Positions 41,118 to 50,604 of a stretch of DNA of 64,000 nucleotides are shown piece by piece. The notes under the pieces are model-generated. The model saw nothing but the letters and a program-made list of their open reading frames with translations. It did not search any database and was not told the origin of the DNA. Each line of letters begins with the position of its first letter. The first letter of the stretch is position 1. The DNA lies in NCBI GenBank assembly GCA_030680295.1, contig JAUXVU010000018.1, forward strand, positions 124,001-188,000, written 5' to 3'. The DNA is from Moraxellaceae bacterium (lineage in GTDB: Bacteria > Pseudomonadota > Gammaproteobacteria > Pseudomonadales > Moraxellaceae). The translations under genes were made by a program, and so were the position numbers.

Positions 41118-41969
41118 TCAAAACTGACCGCTCTTAAAGTCTTCATAGGCCTGCACAATTTCATCATGTGTATTCATGATGAAAGGTCCGTGTGCATTGA
41201 TAGGCTCTTGGATAGGCTCGCCAGTTAAGACGATAAACTGGCTATCCTCTAAGGCATGCACTGCAATATTGGCCTCGCGGCTAGACATGACGGCCATGGC
41301 TTCCTCTTCCAGTACTTCGTTTTCGGCCAGTTGTAGACGCCCAGAGCGCAGAAATATCAGCGCGGTATGTCCAGCATCAGCGTTGAACGTGACGTCTTGA
41401 CCGGCGTTAAGCTGGGCGTCGAATACATTGATGGGTGTATATGTTTGTGCAGGACCCAAGAGGTCTTGAAACTGACCTGCGATAACACGTACTTTGCCGT
41501 CATTGTTTGGCAGCTCAAATACGGGAATGTCGCGGGTGGTAATGCTTTGATAATGCGGATCCTGCATTTTATCTTTGGCGGGTAAGTTCACCCAGAGTTG
41601 TATCATTTCAAAGCGGCCACCTTGTTGGGTAAAGGCTTCGCTGAAAAACTCTTGATGGACAATGCCTTTAGCCGCCGTCATCCATTGCACATCACCGGCC
41701 GCGATAATGCCGCCACCGCCGCTGGAGTCGCGGTGCTCAATTTCGCCTGTGTAGACTAGCGTGACGGTTTCAAAACCACGATGGGGGTGGGCATTGACAC
41801 CTTTTTGCCGTGATGAGGGCCGGAGTTTGCCCGGCCCAATATGATCCAGCAGTAAAAACGGGGAGACCGTATTGCCCAGTTCATAATGCGAGAACACGGA
41901 TAATACGGGTGAAAAATCACCCACCGCAAAACGCGTGTCATTGCGATGGATGAAAGCGACAGTTTTCAA
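41118..41969 (-). CDS. Pirin family protein (second of a tandem pair)
   Basis: 283 aa cupin protein. Pirin core HPHRGFETVTLVYTGEIEHRDS holds the metal-binding histidines, with GDVQWMTAAKGIVHQEFF next; the C-terminal pirin domain follows (GPFIMNTHDEIVQAYEDF). Bacterial pirins act as quercetinases or redox-linked regulators; which applies here is unknown. Its start overlaps the stop of the paralogue at 41966 by 4 bp. Confidence 0.9.
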   Translation of the reverse strand: MKTVAFIHRNDTRFAVGDFSPVLSVFSHYELGNTVSPFLLLDHIGPGKLRPSSRQKGVNAHPHRGFETVTLVYTGEIEHRDSSGGGGIIAAGDVQWMTAAKGIVHQEFFSEAFTQQGGRFEMIQLWVNLPAKDKMQDPHYQSITTRDIPVFELPNNDGKVRVIAGQFQDLLGPAQTYTPINVFDAQLNAGQDVTFNADAGHTALIFLRSGRLQLAENEVLEEEAMAVMSSREANIAVHALEDSQFIVLTGEPIQEPINAHGPFIMNTHDEIVQAYEDFKSGQF

Positions 41970-42838
41970 TTTGATCGTTCCATACTGCCAAAACGTCCAC
42001 TGTTAAAGTCATTGATGGCTTCACGAATCTCTTGTGCGGTATTCATCACAAAAGGGCCATAACCTTCAATGGGTTCATTCAGTGGTTCGCCGCTCAAGAT
42101 CATCACCTTGCTGTCGCTGGCGGTCTCGATAGTGAAGTCACTGCCGTCTTGTTCAAAAACCACTAGTTGTGATTCACGCGCAATATGCTCACCATTGACT
42201 TCGATGGTGCCAGACAGCACCACCAAGGCCAAACTGCGTCCAGCAGGAATGTTAAACGACGCCTTTTTATTGGCATGAAGTTGCACATCCCACACATCAA
42301 TCGGCGAAAACGTATGGGCTGCACCTTGGTGGTCAGCGTACTCACCAGCAATCACTCTCAGCGTACCGGCGTCATCAGGCAGGGCAACACTCGGGATGTC
42401 CTGACTCAAAATGCCTTGGTAGCTCGGTGGTGTCATTTTATCCTTGGCTGGCAAATTCACCCACAACTGCAACATTTCTAAGCTGCCGCCTTTGGCACTG
42501 AATTCCGGTGAATGAAACTCTTCGTGCAAAATGCCGGCACCAGCGGTCATCCATTGCACATCGCCAGGGCCAATAATGCCGCCATTGCCGGTAGAGTCGC
42601 GGTGCGCCACTTCGCCTTCATAGACGATGGTGACTGTTTCAAAGCCACGATGTGGATGCTGACCAACACCACGCTGTTGTGTAGTGGGCGTGAAGTCATA
42701 AGGGCCAGCATGGTCCAGCAATAAAAATGGGCTCAGCTTTTGGCCAAAGCGCTCATAGGAGAACAGTGACCGCACCGGGAAGCCATTGCCAACCCAGTGT
42801 TGATGGGGCTTGTCATATACGCCGTGCACTGTTTTCAT
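41966..42838 (-). CDS. Pirin family protein (first of a tandem pair)
   Basis: 290 aa, paralogue of the neighbouring pirin, with HPHRGFETVTIVYEGEVAHRDS, GDVQWMTAGAGILHEEFH and GPFVMNTAQEIREAINDF. It carries a short extra C-terminus (RFGSMERSN). First gene of the two-gene operon, with a promoter in 42839-42998 shared with a divergent esterase gene. By eye the pair is roughly half identical, so the duplication is old. Confidence 0.9.
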   Translation of the reverse strand: MKTVHGVYDKPHQHWVGNGFPVRSLFSYERFGQKLSPFLLLDHAGPYDFTPTTQQRGVGQHPHRGFETVTIVYEGEVAHRDSTGNGGIIGPGDVQWMTAGAGILHEEFHSPEFSAKGGSLEMLQLWVNLPAKDKMTPPSYQGILSQDIPSVALPDDAGTLRVIAGEYADHQGAAHTFSPIDVWDVQLHANKKASFNIPAGRSLALVVLSGTIEVNGEHIARESQLVVFEQDGSDFTIETASDSKVMILSGEPLNEPIEGYGPFVMNTAQEIREAINDFNSGRFGSMERSN

Positions 42839-42998
42839 AGCATGTCTCCGTTAAGCAGCGGGGTGAAGTTATCTTTGAACGCCCATGAAAATACCCTTGT
42901 CAGCCGTTGTTGAGTAGTCAGCAAAGCATGGTTTCATTGTTCTGTTTGTGGAACGCTGGCACGGTATGATGACTCACTTAATTTAGGACTTTATAGCT

Positions 42999-43637
42999 AT
43001 GACTTTAGCGCGTTTACACACACCGAAACATTGGCTTTCCGGGCTGCCTGCAGATCATACGGGGCCACGAATTGCACTGATTCATGGCTTTTTGGCGGGC
43101 ACACATATGCAGCGCCATTTGCTACGTTGGGTACGTGCGCAAGGTTATGCTGACAGCAGCTTGTTCAGTAATCATGCCAATATTGGTCCTATTGCGGACT
43201 GGCTGCAGGAAGCCGTGGCGCAGGGCCGGCCAATTGCCTTGATTGGTTTTAGTCAGGGCGGTTTTCAAGTGTTGAAAGTGGCGCAGGAAATGACAAGACG
43301 ACAGCTTTCTGTGCAGTTGGTGGTGAGTATTGCTCGCGGTGGCGCAGGCTGGTTATTACCGGCACAGTGGCGTTTTCGGCATCAAATCAGCCATACCAAT
43401 ATCAAGCATTTGTTAAATATTTATTCGCATGCTGACCGCTTGGGTACCAACCCTTTTGTGGCCGGTAATGCCTTGCCAGAGCAGCCTGGCATGTTGGTCG
43501 AAAATATTGCCTTGCCGCGCACCTTGGCCATTGACCATATTAGTTTGGTGCGCTGTTACCCCGAAAATCGTGTTCATCCTGCGGTATCAGAGCAGGTGTT
43601 GGCGCCTATCGCGAACGCTCTGGCTAAGTTGAGTTGA
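42999..43637 (+). CDS. Alpha/beta-hydrolase fold protein
   Basis: 212 aa. RIALIHGFLAG is the oxyanion-hole strand, GFSQGG (near residue 89) the nucleophile elbow, HADRLG and the late histidine in IDHISLVRC complete a plausible Ser-Asp-His triad. No signal peptide; small esterase or lipase-like enzyme of unknown substrate. Followed one to four bases later by the Crp-like gene, so they are co-translated. Confidence 0.75.
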   Translation: MTLARLHTPKHWLSGLPADHTGPRIALIHGFLAGTHMQRHLLRWVRAQGYADSSLFSNHANIGPIADWLQEAVAQGRPIALIGFSQGGFQVLKVAQEMTRRQLSVQLVVSIARGGAGWLLPAQWRFRHQISHTNIKHLLNIYSHADRLGTNPFVAGNALPEQPGMLVENIALPRTLAIDHISLVRCYPENRVHPAVSEQVLAPIANALAKLS

Positions 43638-43641
43638 CGTG

Positions 43642-44331
43642 ATGACTAAATACAGTGCTGTCGTGCGTTCCGGCAGCTGGTTTAAGACCCTGCCAGCCAT
43701 GTTGCAAGAAGCGTTGCTAAGTGCGGCGAATGAATGTCGCCTGGGCGCCAAGGAGCGCTTATTTGCGCGTGGTGATGAGTCTGACGGCCTGTACTGTGTT
43801 GTTGAGGGGGCCATTAAACTGACGGGCACAGCGGCTAGTGGTAAAGAAGCCATTTTGGCCATTATTGATGCGCCAACGTGGTTTGGTGAGATTGCCTTAT
43901 TTGATGGCCAAGCCAGAACGCATGATGCCTGGGCTGATGAGCCAGCAACGGTGTTGCATATTCGTGGTCAGTACCTAGCAACACTGCTGCAAGCGCACCC
44001 CGAGTGGTGGCGTGAATTTGGTGTGTTATTAAGCCAGAAAATTCGCCTAGCGTTTACCGCGATGGAAGCGGTGTCGTTGGCATCATTGCAAGTTCGTCTG
44101 GCTCAGCGTTTATTGATTATGACCCAAGGGATCGATGGTCTAGAGGGGAGTAGCAAGCGGATTATTCGTGTGCCACAAGAGCAGCTTGGCCAAATGTTGG
44201 CAATATCGCGACAAACCGTAAATCAATTATTAAAGCAAATGGAAGTTGATGGGGTTATTCAGCTTCAGCGCGGCGCCATTGAGGTCAAAAGCTTAGCGCG
44301 TCTAAAAGAAATTGTAGGTTCTGTCGTCTAG
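43642..44331 (+). CDS. Crp/Fnr family transcriptional regulator
   Basis: 229 aa from the ATG; an adjacent GTG three bases upstream is equally possible. Barrel domain (LFARGDESDGLYCVVEGAIKL, WFGEIALFDGQARTHDAWAD) with the GEIALFD motif of the phosphate-binding cassette, and a winged helix (VPQEQLGQMLAISRQTVNQLLKQM). The GE-LFDG..R pattern is nearer to cAMP-binding Crp than the 34881 regulator is, so cAMP binding is possible. Co-transcribed with the hydrolase at 42999. Confidence 0.88.
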   Translation: MTKYSAVVRSGSWFKTLPAMLQEALLSAANECRLGAKERLFARGDESDGLYCVVEGAIKLTGTAASGKEAILAIIDAPTWFGEIALFDGQARTHDAWADEPATVLHIRGQYLATLLQAHPEWWREFGVLLSQKIRLAFTAMEAVSLASLQVRLAQRLLIMTQGIDGLEGSSKRIIRVPQEQLGQMLAISRQTVNQLLKQMEVDGVIQLQRGAIEVKSLARLKEIVGSVV

Positions 44332-44391
44332 GCGACAGCGCTACGTTCGGCTCTGAACCATGATTCGGATATCAAACGTCGGAGAACTCGA

Positions 44392-44895
44392 ATGAAAACC
44401 CTAACTGACCATCTGTCGCAATACGCTTTATACCACCGCGATCAGCGCAATATTTGGACTCACTTAGTGGGGGTGCCCATGATTGTACTGTCGTTAGCAG
44501 CCTTATTAGCTCGTCCATCAATTGATGTCGCTGGTTTTCCCCTATCAGCGGCTACGGTCGTGCTGTTGGTTAGTGCATTATTTTATCTGCGCCTTGAATT
44601 GATGTTTGGCTTAATTATGTCGGTATTAATGGCGGCAACCTTAGTATTTGCGCAATGGGCCGCATCATTATCAACCATGTACTGGTTAATTTTTGGCCTA
44701 GGTGGTTTTGTTGTGGGTTGGATTATTCAGTTTGTAGGTCATTATTACGAGGGTAAAAAGCCTGCATTTGTTGATGATTTGTCAGGATTAGCCATTGGAC
44801 CATTATTTGTCACGGCTGAAATTGTATTTATGTTGGGTTTAAGAAATGAATTAATGCATGAAATTGAGCAGCGATCAGGAAAAGTGAAAGGTTAA
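44392..44895 (+). CDS. Mpo1-like (DUF962 / YGL010w) membrane protein
   Basis: 167 aa. Begins TLTDHLSQYALYHRDQRNIWTHLVGVP, the DUF962 hallmark with histidines, then four or so membrane helices, and a second histidine motif (QFVGHYYEGKKPAFVDDL). Yeast Mpo1 is an Fe(II)-dependent dioxygenase in 2-hydroxy fatty acid alpha-oxidation; the conserved histidines suggest the same chemistry. GGAG upstream. Stands alone between the Crp-like and H-NS genes. Confidence 0.85.
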   Translation: MKTLTDHLSQYALYHRDQRNIWTHLVGVPMIVLSLAALLARPSIDVAGFPLSAATVVLLVSALFYLRLELMFGLIMSVLMAATLVFAQWAASLSTMYWLIFGLGGFVVGWIIQFVGHYYEGKKPAFVDDLSGLAIGPLFVTAEIVFMLGLRNELMHEIEQRSGKVKG

Positions 44896-44991
44896 TTTAA
44901 ATAACATGATTAATTCGGTCAGCATAATTGCATATTAAATATATATGTATTAAGTTAACTGCCCCATAAATCAATAACCCGAGGGATTACC

Positions 44992-45324
44992 ATGTCCGTT
45001 AATTTGGTCTCACTTAGTGTCAGCGAGCTGGAAGCCCTTGCAGTGCAAATTCAGGATGAAATTGTTCGCAAGAAAGCTATCGCGCGTAAGAATTTATTAG
45101 CCGACTTACAGAAGCTGGCACGTGATAATGGCGTTGAGCTTGATGAGTTACTCGCTGAAGCTAGCGGTAAGTCATCTAAAGCAAACAAGCCAAAAAACAA
45201 AGTTGCAGCTAAGTATCGTAATCCGGCTGATGCCAACCAAACATGGACAGGCCGTGGACGTCAGCCATTATGGGTTGCTGCTGCCTTGTCATCAGGTAAG
45301 ACACTAAAAGATTTAGAAATCTAA
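44992..45324 (+). CDS. H-NS family nucleoid protein
   Basis: 110 aa. N-terminal coiled-coil oligomerisation region (SVSELEALAVQIQDEIVRKK), linker rich in Lys/Ser, and the C-terminal DNA-binding motif KYRNPADANQTWTGRGRQPLWV, the core of H-NS/StpA-type proteins. It silences AT-rich genes by minor-groove binding; the AT-rich EPS locus 1 in this window is the kind of target expected. AT-rich promoter region and a strong terminator downstream. Confidence 0.92.
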   Translation: MSVNLVSLSVSELEALAVQIQDEIVRKKAIARKNLLADLQKLARDNGVELDELLAEASGKSSKANKPKNKVAAKYRNPADANQTWTGRGRQPLWVAAALSSGKTLKDLEI

Positions 45325-45331
45325 TCTTTAT

Positions 45332-45367
45332 AAAACGCCGGTCCTACTCGTGGGGCCGGCGTTTTTT
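45332..45367 (+). terminator. Rho-independent terminator after the H-NS gene
   Basis: AAAACGCCGG (45332-45341) pairs with CCGGCGTTTT (45356-45365); the T run TTTTTTT ends the stem. It can also serve the convergent msrA gene. Confidence 0.9.
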
Positions 45368-45372
45368 TATGC

Positions 45373-45969
45373 CTACTTTAATGCTTTCGATAAGGTTCTA
45401 ATTCGTGCATCTCGCCCACAAGATAGTCGGTAATACTGATAACGGACACTATTACGCTTGGCATAATCTTGGTGATACTCCTCGGCGGGATAAAACTTCA
45501 CAGCTGGTAAAATACGGGTGGCAATCGGTTGATTTAGCCGTTGTTGTAGTGCTTCTTTACTGAGCTGGGCTGCTTTAGTTTGCGCTTCAGTATGGGTAAA
45601 TAATGCAGGCGCATATTGGCTGCCACGATCACAGAACTGTCCATCACCATCTAAATAATCATGAGTGGCCCAAAATGTGGCTAATAAACTCTCATAACTA
45701 ACTTGGCTGGGGCGATAACGAACTTGTACGGCTTCAACATGACCGGTTTTGCCGCTAGAGATTTGTGAATAGGTGGGGTTGGTGGTTTTACCACCGGTAT
45801 AACCGGATATTGCAGATACCACGCCGGGTATTTTTTCAAAGTCTGCTTCAGTACACCAAAAGCATCCGGTGGCAAATGTGGCGGTGGCTAATTCACTAGT
45901 GTTTGCTGCTGCAAAGTTGGTGCCAAACGTCATGACAATAGTCATGAGTACGCGCATTGTGTTGCCCAT
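45373..45969 (-). CDS. msrA: Peptide-methionine (S)-S-oxide reductase, exported
   Basis: 198 aa from the ATG that follows GAGGAAG; the open frame begins 12 codons earlier without a ribosome site. Signal peptide (MRVLMTIVMTFGTNFAAA) then the MsrA catalytic motif GCFWCTEADFEK, GYTGG, and HDYLDGDGQFCDRGSQY. A cysteine near the end (RLSCGRD) is a resolving candidate. Repairs methionine sulfoxide in envelope proteins. Monocistronic. Confidence 0.93.
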   Translation of the reverse strand: MGNTMRVLMTIVMTFGTNFAAANTSELATATFATGCFWCTEADFEKIPGVVSAISGYTGGKTTNPTYSQISSGKTGHVEAVQVRYRPSQVSYESLLATFWATHDYLDGDGQFCDRGSQYAPALFTHTEAQTKAAQLSKEALQQRLNQPIATRILPAVKFYPAEEYHQDYAKRNSVRYQYYRLSCGRDARIRTLSKALK

Positions 45970-46045
45970 GATGACTTCCTCAAACGGAAATAACTGATAA
46001 TTCAATATCAGAATCTGCTGTTAAGCAGTGCAGGTCAATTAGGCA

Positions 46046-46672
46046 TTAAACAAATTCATAGTCTTTTAGCACCACCAAAATTTGCGTTCGGTTATGTACA
46101 TTAAGCTGCTTCATGATGCTTGAAACATGGCTCTTAACGGTAGCTTCGACAATATTTAAACGTTCAGCAATGTGCTTGTTGGTGTGTCCCCGTAAAACTT
46201 GGCGTAATACGGCAAGACGTTGAGGAGGAAAGCTCTCGATAAGCTGGTCGCGAGGGTCAATTGATTCCGGCGGTAAATAAGCCGTTGTTAGTGTAGGTTT
46301 TTGCAATGGCTTGGTTAGCGCAAGCTTGACGGCATTTTCTAACTGCTGAGCTTCTTCGATACGGGCGAAGGTGCTGCACGAGACCGTATGTGCTAGATCA
46401 AGCATGGCGCTGTCTAAGCGGTGAGGAATAATCAGTAATAAATTTAAGGAACTGATTTTCTGCAACAAGGTGAATAATGCTTTTGTTGTGTCGCGACCAT
46501 CTAAATACGCATCCAACACAACTAAGTCATAGTGAATGCCATTATCAAGTGAGCGCAGTAAGCCTCCGATTTGATCGGCTTGGTGAATTGTGCTGTGTGG
46601 ATACCATTGCAGGAGCCGTGAACTAAGTGCCTCCCTGAACAGTGGTTGGCTGTCCGCAATCAGAAAACGCAA
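46046..46672 (-). CDS. LuxR-type response regulator
   Basis: 208 aa. Receiver domain with phospho-acceptor Asp in VVLDAYL (near residue 54), but the acidic pocket at the first strand is reduced (IADSQP has one acidic residue). LuxR HTH at the C-terminus (FPPQRLAVLRQVLRGHTNKHIAERLNIVEATVKSHV). No histidine kinase is adjacent. It lies 40 bp after the usp gene on the same strand and may belong to the SulP-Usp transcript. Confidence 0.85.
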   Translation of the reverse strand: MRFLIADSQPLFREALSSRLLQWYPHSTIHQADQIGGLLRSLDNGIHYDLVVLDAYLDGRDTTKALFTLLQKISSLNLLLIIPHRLDSAMLDLAHTVSCSTFARIEEAQQLENAVKLALTKPLQKPTLTTAYLPPESIDPRDQLIESFPPQRLAVLRQVLRGHTNKHIAERLNIVEATVKSHVSSIMKQLNVHNRTQILVVLKDYEFV

Positions 46673-46712
46673 GTGTGGCCTCCTGTAGTTTCAAAAACTG
46701 GTAATGCCGCGC

Positions 46713-47567
46713 TTAGCGCAGCAGTAGTAGGGCAGAGGTGGTTGATTGCAACATGGCGTTGGTTGTGCTGCCGACAAAGAACTCACGCAGACGCGAATGG
46801 CCGTAGGCGCCCATCACCATCAAGTCGATATCATGATCTGCTTGATAGGCATGCAAGGTAGGGACAACATCACCGGGACGAATCGCAGTTTGCAGTTCTC
46901 GGCCAGCTGCACTGAGCTGATCAACGGCCCATTGCAGTTGCGCATGGTTATCTGCGGTGTCCTTGCCGATCATGATTAAATGTAGCTTAAGGTCAGCAAA
47001 TAAAGGGCTGGCCGCTAATAACTTGACGCCCTTGCGGGTGGTGTCGCTGCCATCAAACGCTATTAGGGCGCTACGTGGCGTATGAAACTCATCCGGAGCA
47101 ATCAACACTGGGCGGTGCAGGGTGCGAATAATGCTTTCTAGCTGGCTGCCAACTTGGCTTAGCGCGCCACCGGATGTTTCACCTTGGCGGCCAATGACGG
47201 CTGCACGAATGTCGTCTTCGAGCTCGGATAGCGTTTCAACTAAATTGCCATGGCGTTGACGCTGGGTAATGTTAAGACTGGCATCGGTCTGCTGAATGTG
47301 CTGACGTGCCGCTTCTAGCCGCAACTTGCCCTGTTCCAGCGCTAAGCGATTACGCTTTTCATCAAGCGCAACTAATTCATCGAGTAATAAGTCACGCGCA
47401 CCAAGTCCAATATTGCCACTGACATCGGTATTAACCGGGTAGGCTTGATGGTCAAGCACATGTAGTAAGGTAATGGGCGCAGACAATTTAGCAGCAGCCC
47501 AAGCGGCGTAGTCACAGACTGATACGGCGGCGGGTGATCCATCAATACAGGCATAGATAGAAGTCAT
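46713..47567 (-). CDS. Universal stress protein, tandem UspA domains
   Basis: 284 aa with two Usp domains: MTSIYACIDGSPAAVSVCDYA opens the first, RSALIAFDGSDTTRKGVKLL the second, and the ATP-binding G-2x-G-9x-G motif is clear in the second (MGAYGHSRLREFFVGSTTN). Follows the SulP gene by 15 bp, a pairing common in Gammaproteobacteria and probably linked to regulation of the anion transporter. Confidence 0.92.
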   Translation of the reverse strand: MTSIYACIDGSPAAVSVCDYAAWAAAKLSAPITLLHVLDHQAYPVNTDVSGNIGLGARDLLLDELVALDEKRNRLALEQGKLRLEAARQHIQQTDASLNITQRQRHGNLVETLSELEDDIRAAVIGRQGETSGGALSQVGSQLESIIRTLHRPVLIAPDEFHTPRSALIAFDGSDTTRKGVKLLAASPLFADLKLHLIMIGKDTADNHAQLQWAVDQLSAAGRELQTAIRPGDVVPTLHAYQADHDIDLMVMGAYGHSRLREFFVGSTTNAMLQSTTSALLLLR

Positions 47568-47582
47568 TTATTTTCTCCTAAA

Positions 47583-49070
47583 CTAATGGCCGATTAAGCG
47601 GTCGGCTGCATCCGGCTTATCATGCACGCCAAAGCGATCAACAATGGTCGAGCTGGCTTCATTGAGGCCTAGAATATCGACTACCGTACCATCACGTCGT
47701 AACTTAATAACCACTTTATCCAAAGCCGCCACTGAAGTGACATCCCAAAAATGTGCTCGGGTGAGGTCAATGACCACACGATCAATGGCCTCTTTGAAGT
47801 CAAAGCTGTTAATGAACTTTTCTGATGAAGGGAAAAAGACTTGGCCAATAACATGATAAGTGCGCTTGCTGCCATCACTGCTTAACGTGCTTTCCACATA
47901 GAGGTAGTGGGCAATTTTATTGGCAAAGAATAGAGCAGCTAACAATACGCCGACAAACACGCCATAAGCAAGGTTGTGTGTATAAACAACAACAGCAACG
48001 GTAGCAATCATGACAATATTGGATGACAACGGTGTCTTTTTCAGGTGACGAACTGAGCCCCAGTTAAAGGTGCCAATCGATACCATAATCATCACGGCCA
48101 CTAGCGCGGCCATTGGAATTTTTGACACCCACTCGCTTAAATAAACCACCATTAACAGTAAAAGGACACCGGCTGTCATACAGGATAAGCGGGTACGACC
48201 ACCAGATTTAACATTGATGATGGACTGGCCAATCATGGCACAGCCTGCCATGCCGCCCATTAAGCCGGCGCCGATGTTGGCAATGCCTTGGCCTTTGCAC
48301 TCACGGTTTTTATCACTGCTGGTATCGGTTAAGTCATCAACAATAGTGGCAGTCATCATGGATTCGAGTAAACCGACTACGGCCAGTGCTGCAGAATAAG
48401 GCAAGATGATTAACAGGGTTTCCATGTTAAGTGGAACTTCTGGCCAAAGGAAAATAGGCAGTGTGTCTGGTAGTTCACCCATATCACCAACGGTGCGAAT
48501 ATCTATGCCAACCGCCAAAGCCAGCGCAGTTAAAACCACAATGCAAACCAGTGGTGATGGAATAACTTGGCCAATTTTTGGCAACAGCGGGAATAAATAG
48601 ATAATGCCTAAGCCGCCTGCTGTCATGGCGTAGACATGCCATGTGACATTAGTCAGCTCGGGTAATTGTGCTAAGAAAATTAGAATGGCCAAGGCATTCA
48701 CAAAACCAGTGACCACTGAGCGCGACACAAATCGCATCAGTTCACCAAGGCGTAAAAAGCCGGCAAAAATTTGTAGAAAACCACAGAGTATGGTCGCTGC
48801 AAGCAAATACTCTAGACCATGTTCTTTTACCAAAGTGACCATGAGCAGGGCCATGGCGCCGGTCGCGGCTGAAATCATGCCAGGGCGTCCGCCGACAATT
48901 GAGATGACCACGGCAATACAGAACGAGGCATACAAACCGACTTTAGGGTCGACTCCCGCAATAATAGAAAAGGCAATGGCTTCGGGGATCAAAGCTAAAG
49001 CAACCACAATGCCGGCGAGCACGTCGCCACGAATATTTGACAACCAAGCCTGCTTAAATGAGGACTGCAT
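47583..49070 (-). CDS. SulP family anion transporter with STAS domain
   Basis: 495 aa. Ten or more membrane helices starting [25 protein letters not shown], the SulP signature, and a C-terminal cytosolic STAS domain (about residues 395-495, [23 protein letters not shown]). Family members move sulfate, bicarbonate or dicarboxylates; the Usp neighbour and the short STAS recall BicA-like Na-bicarbonate transporters, but the substrate cannot be fixed by eye. First gene of a leftward set with usp and possibly the LuxR gene. Confidence 0.92.
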   Translation of the reverse strand: MQSSFKQAWLSNIRGDVLAGIVVALALIPEAIAFSIIAGVDPKVGLYASFCIAVVISIVGGRPGMISAATGAMALLMVTLVKEHGLEYLLAATILCGFLQIFAGFLRLGELMRFVSRSVVTGFVNALAILIFLAQLPELTNVTWHVYAMTAGGLGIIYLFPLLPKIGQVIPSPLVCIVVLTALALAVGIDIRTVGDMGELPDTLPIFLWPEVPLNMETLLIILPYSAALAVVGLLESMMTATIVDDLTDTSSDKNRECKGQGIANIGAGLMGGMAGCAMIGQSIINVKSGGRTRLSCMTAGVLLLLMVVYLSEWVSKIPMAALVAVMIMVSIGTFNWGSVRHLKKTPLSSNIVMIATVAVVVYTHNLAYGVFVGVLLAALFFANKIAHYLYVESTLSSDGSKRTYHVIGQVFFPSSEKFINSFDFKEAIDRVVIDLTRAHFWDVTSVAALDKVVIKLRRDGTVVDILGLNEASSTIVDRFGVHDKPDAADRLIGH

Positions 49071-49282
49071 AAAAGATTTCCTGAGTACTGATATGACAAT
49101 GCGTGCTATCTGACACGTTTAAGTAAAACGCAGACATAGCGATAAAAACGAGGCGACCTAACGAGCGTTATGGTGGCGTAGGGGTGTGAGCCGAATGGCT
49201 AATAACCAAAGACATAATTGAAACACAGGCCATTTCAGAGGCGCGAATTAGACCACAAGCTTAATTGGGAAGCAAAAAGGGC

Positions 49283-49906
49283 TTATTGCCAGCGACTTAA
49301 ATAGGCTACAGCGGCATGGGTGGCTTGTTCTTGCGTGCCTTCAGTAATAGAGCCGTCCTCATAGTAGCCATGCTTCATGCAGGCAAAGGCGATTTCGACG
49401 GCATAGGTTGCAGTATCAGGTGTGCAGGGTGGGTTAAAGGGTTGTGCTAAGTTAGCAAACAGCTGGCGCACACTTTGCCCAATATTCACGATAGTGACTT
49501 CTTGTGCCATATAGGCGCTACGGCTAAAAGGCCCCCCTAAAACCAGCATGCTGGCGATAGGGGACTGATTGTAAAAGGCAGAGGAGCCTTGCACTAAAAC
49601 GCTAGTGGCTTGTTGCCAACTTAAGTCATGACAACTTGCACCGAGTTGTTTGATGGCTTCACTAACTTGTCCCAAATAATATTCTGCTAAGTGGTTAAAC
49701 AAAGCATATTTATTAGGGAAGAATTGATAAATCGACGCCCGGGGGATGCCGGTTAATTTGGCAATTTCGGGGATTGATGTTTCTTCAGGTCCTAGTTTGA
49801 CCAGTAGGTGCTCAGCCGCTTCAATAATTTGAGCTACACGCTGTTGTGAACGTTCTTGCACAGGAATGCGTGCGCGTGCAACAGAGGACAATGGTTCGAC
49901 AGACAT
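49283..49906 (-). CDS. TetR family transcriptional regulator
   Basis: 207 aa from the ATG; a TTG two codons earlier is the longer alternative. HTH region QQRVAQIIEAAEHLLVKLG, then TSIPEIAKLTGIPRASIYQFFPNKYAL. The ligand domain is not recognised. Divergent from the DNA-demethylase gene, with 71 bp between them containing GTAACTTATGTTTAC, an imperfect dyad that could be its site. Confidence 0.88.
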   Translation of the reverse strand: MSVEPLSSVARARIPVQERSQQRVAQIIEAAEHLLVKLGPEETSIPEIAKLTGIPRASIYQFFPNKYALFNHLAEYYLGQVSEAIKQLGASCHDLSWQQATSVLVQGSSAFYNQSPIASMLVLGGPFSRSAYMAQEVTIVNIGQSVRQLFANLAQPFNPPCTPDTATYAVEIAFACMKHGYYEDGSITEGTQEQATHAAVAYLSRWQ

Positions 49907-49977
49907 ACGCAATAGCCAAATTATCGTGGAAATGTAACTTATGTTTACTCTTTATGTTCGTAAAATCAAGCAGGCAT

Positions 49978-50604
49978 ATGATGTTAGCTAATGGTTGTCC
50001 TGTGGAGCTTGCTTCGGGATTAGTGCATTTGCCGCAGGTGCTGTTAGAGCCTATGAAAATGGTGAATGCATTAACGCCCATCTTGCAGCAGGCACCATTA
50101 CGCCATATGCAAACACGACGAGGATTTAAGTTGTCTGCCGCAATGAGTAATTGCGGTGCTTTGGGTTGGGTGAGTGATCGTCTTGGATATCGTTATCAGA
50201 CTTATGACCCTGAGACAGGTAAGCCTTGGCCTGAGATGCCAGTCATGTTTAGCAAGGTAGCGGTTGAGTTAGCAGCAAGGGCCGGTTATGCACACTTTTG
50301 GCCAGATGTATGTTTGATTAACTGTTATGCCGTAGGGGCCAAAATGGCCTTGCACCAAGATGCCGATGAGCAAGACTTCAGTCAGCCCATCGTGTCTTTA
50401 TCGTTTGGTTTGCCGGTGCTGTTTTTGTGGGGTGGTTTGCAGCGCAGCGATCCTGTGCAAAAGATTGTACTAGACCATAGTGACGCGCTGGTTTGGGGTG
50501 GTAGTAGCCGGCTCAACTTTCATGGAGTGGCCTCACTACGAAAAGGAAACCACCCCTTGTTAGGTGAGCAGCGTATCAACCTTACCTTTCGTCGTGCTTG
50601 TTAG
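49978..50604 (+). CDS. AlkB-type DNA oxidative demethylase
   Basis: 208 aa from the first of two adjacent ATGs (49978, 49981). The frame is open upstream through the TetR gene, but homology begins here. Fe(II)/2-oxoglutarate dioxygenase repairing 1-methyladenine and 3-methylcytosine. Motifs are CLINCYAVGAKMALHQDADE (iron ligands H and D), SFGLPVLFLWGG and the C-terminal RINLTFRRA (2-oxoglutarate Arg). Named alkB in E. coli but unrelated to the alkane hydroxylase at 37092. No Ada protein is adjacent. Confidence 0.92.
   Translation: MMLANGCPVELASGLVHLPQVLLEPMKMVNALTPILQQAPLRHMQTRRGFKLSAAMSNCGALGWVSDRLGYRYQTYDPETGKPWPEMPVMFSKVAVELAARAGYAHFWPDVCLINCYAVGAKMALHQDADEQDFSQPIVSLSFGLPVLFLWGGLQRSDPVQKIVLDHSDALVWGGSSRLNFHGVASLRKGNHPLLGEQRINLTFRRAC

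Noticed and set aside
44321-44338. Terminator at the end of the Crp-like gene
   Set aside because: Only six pairs (CTGTCG/CGACAG), overlapping the stop codon, with no T tract.
48643-49113. 156-codon open frame on the + strand
   Set aside because: Antisense shadow of the SulP gene; low-complexity composition and no ribosome site.
49934-49948. TetR operator GTAACTTATGTTTAC
   Set aside because: Dyad is imperfect and single; mentioned with the gene but not supported as a feature.
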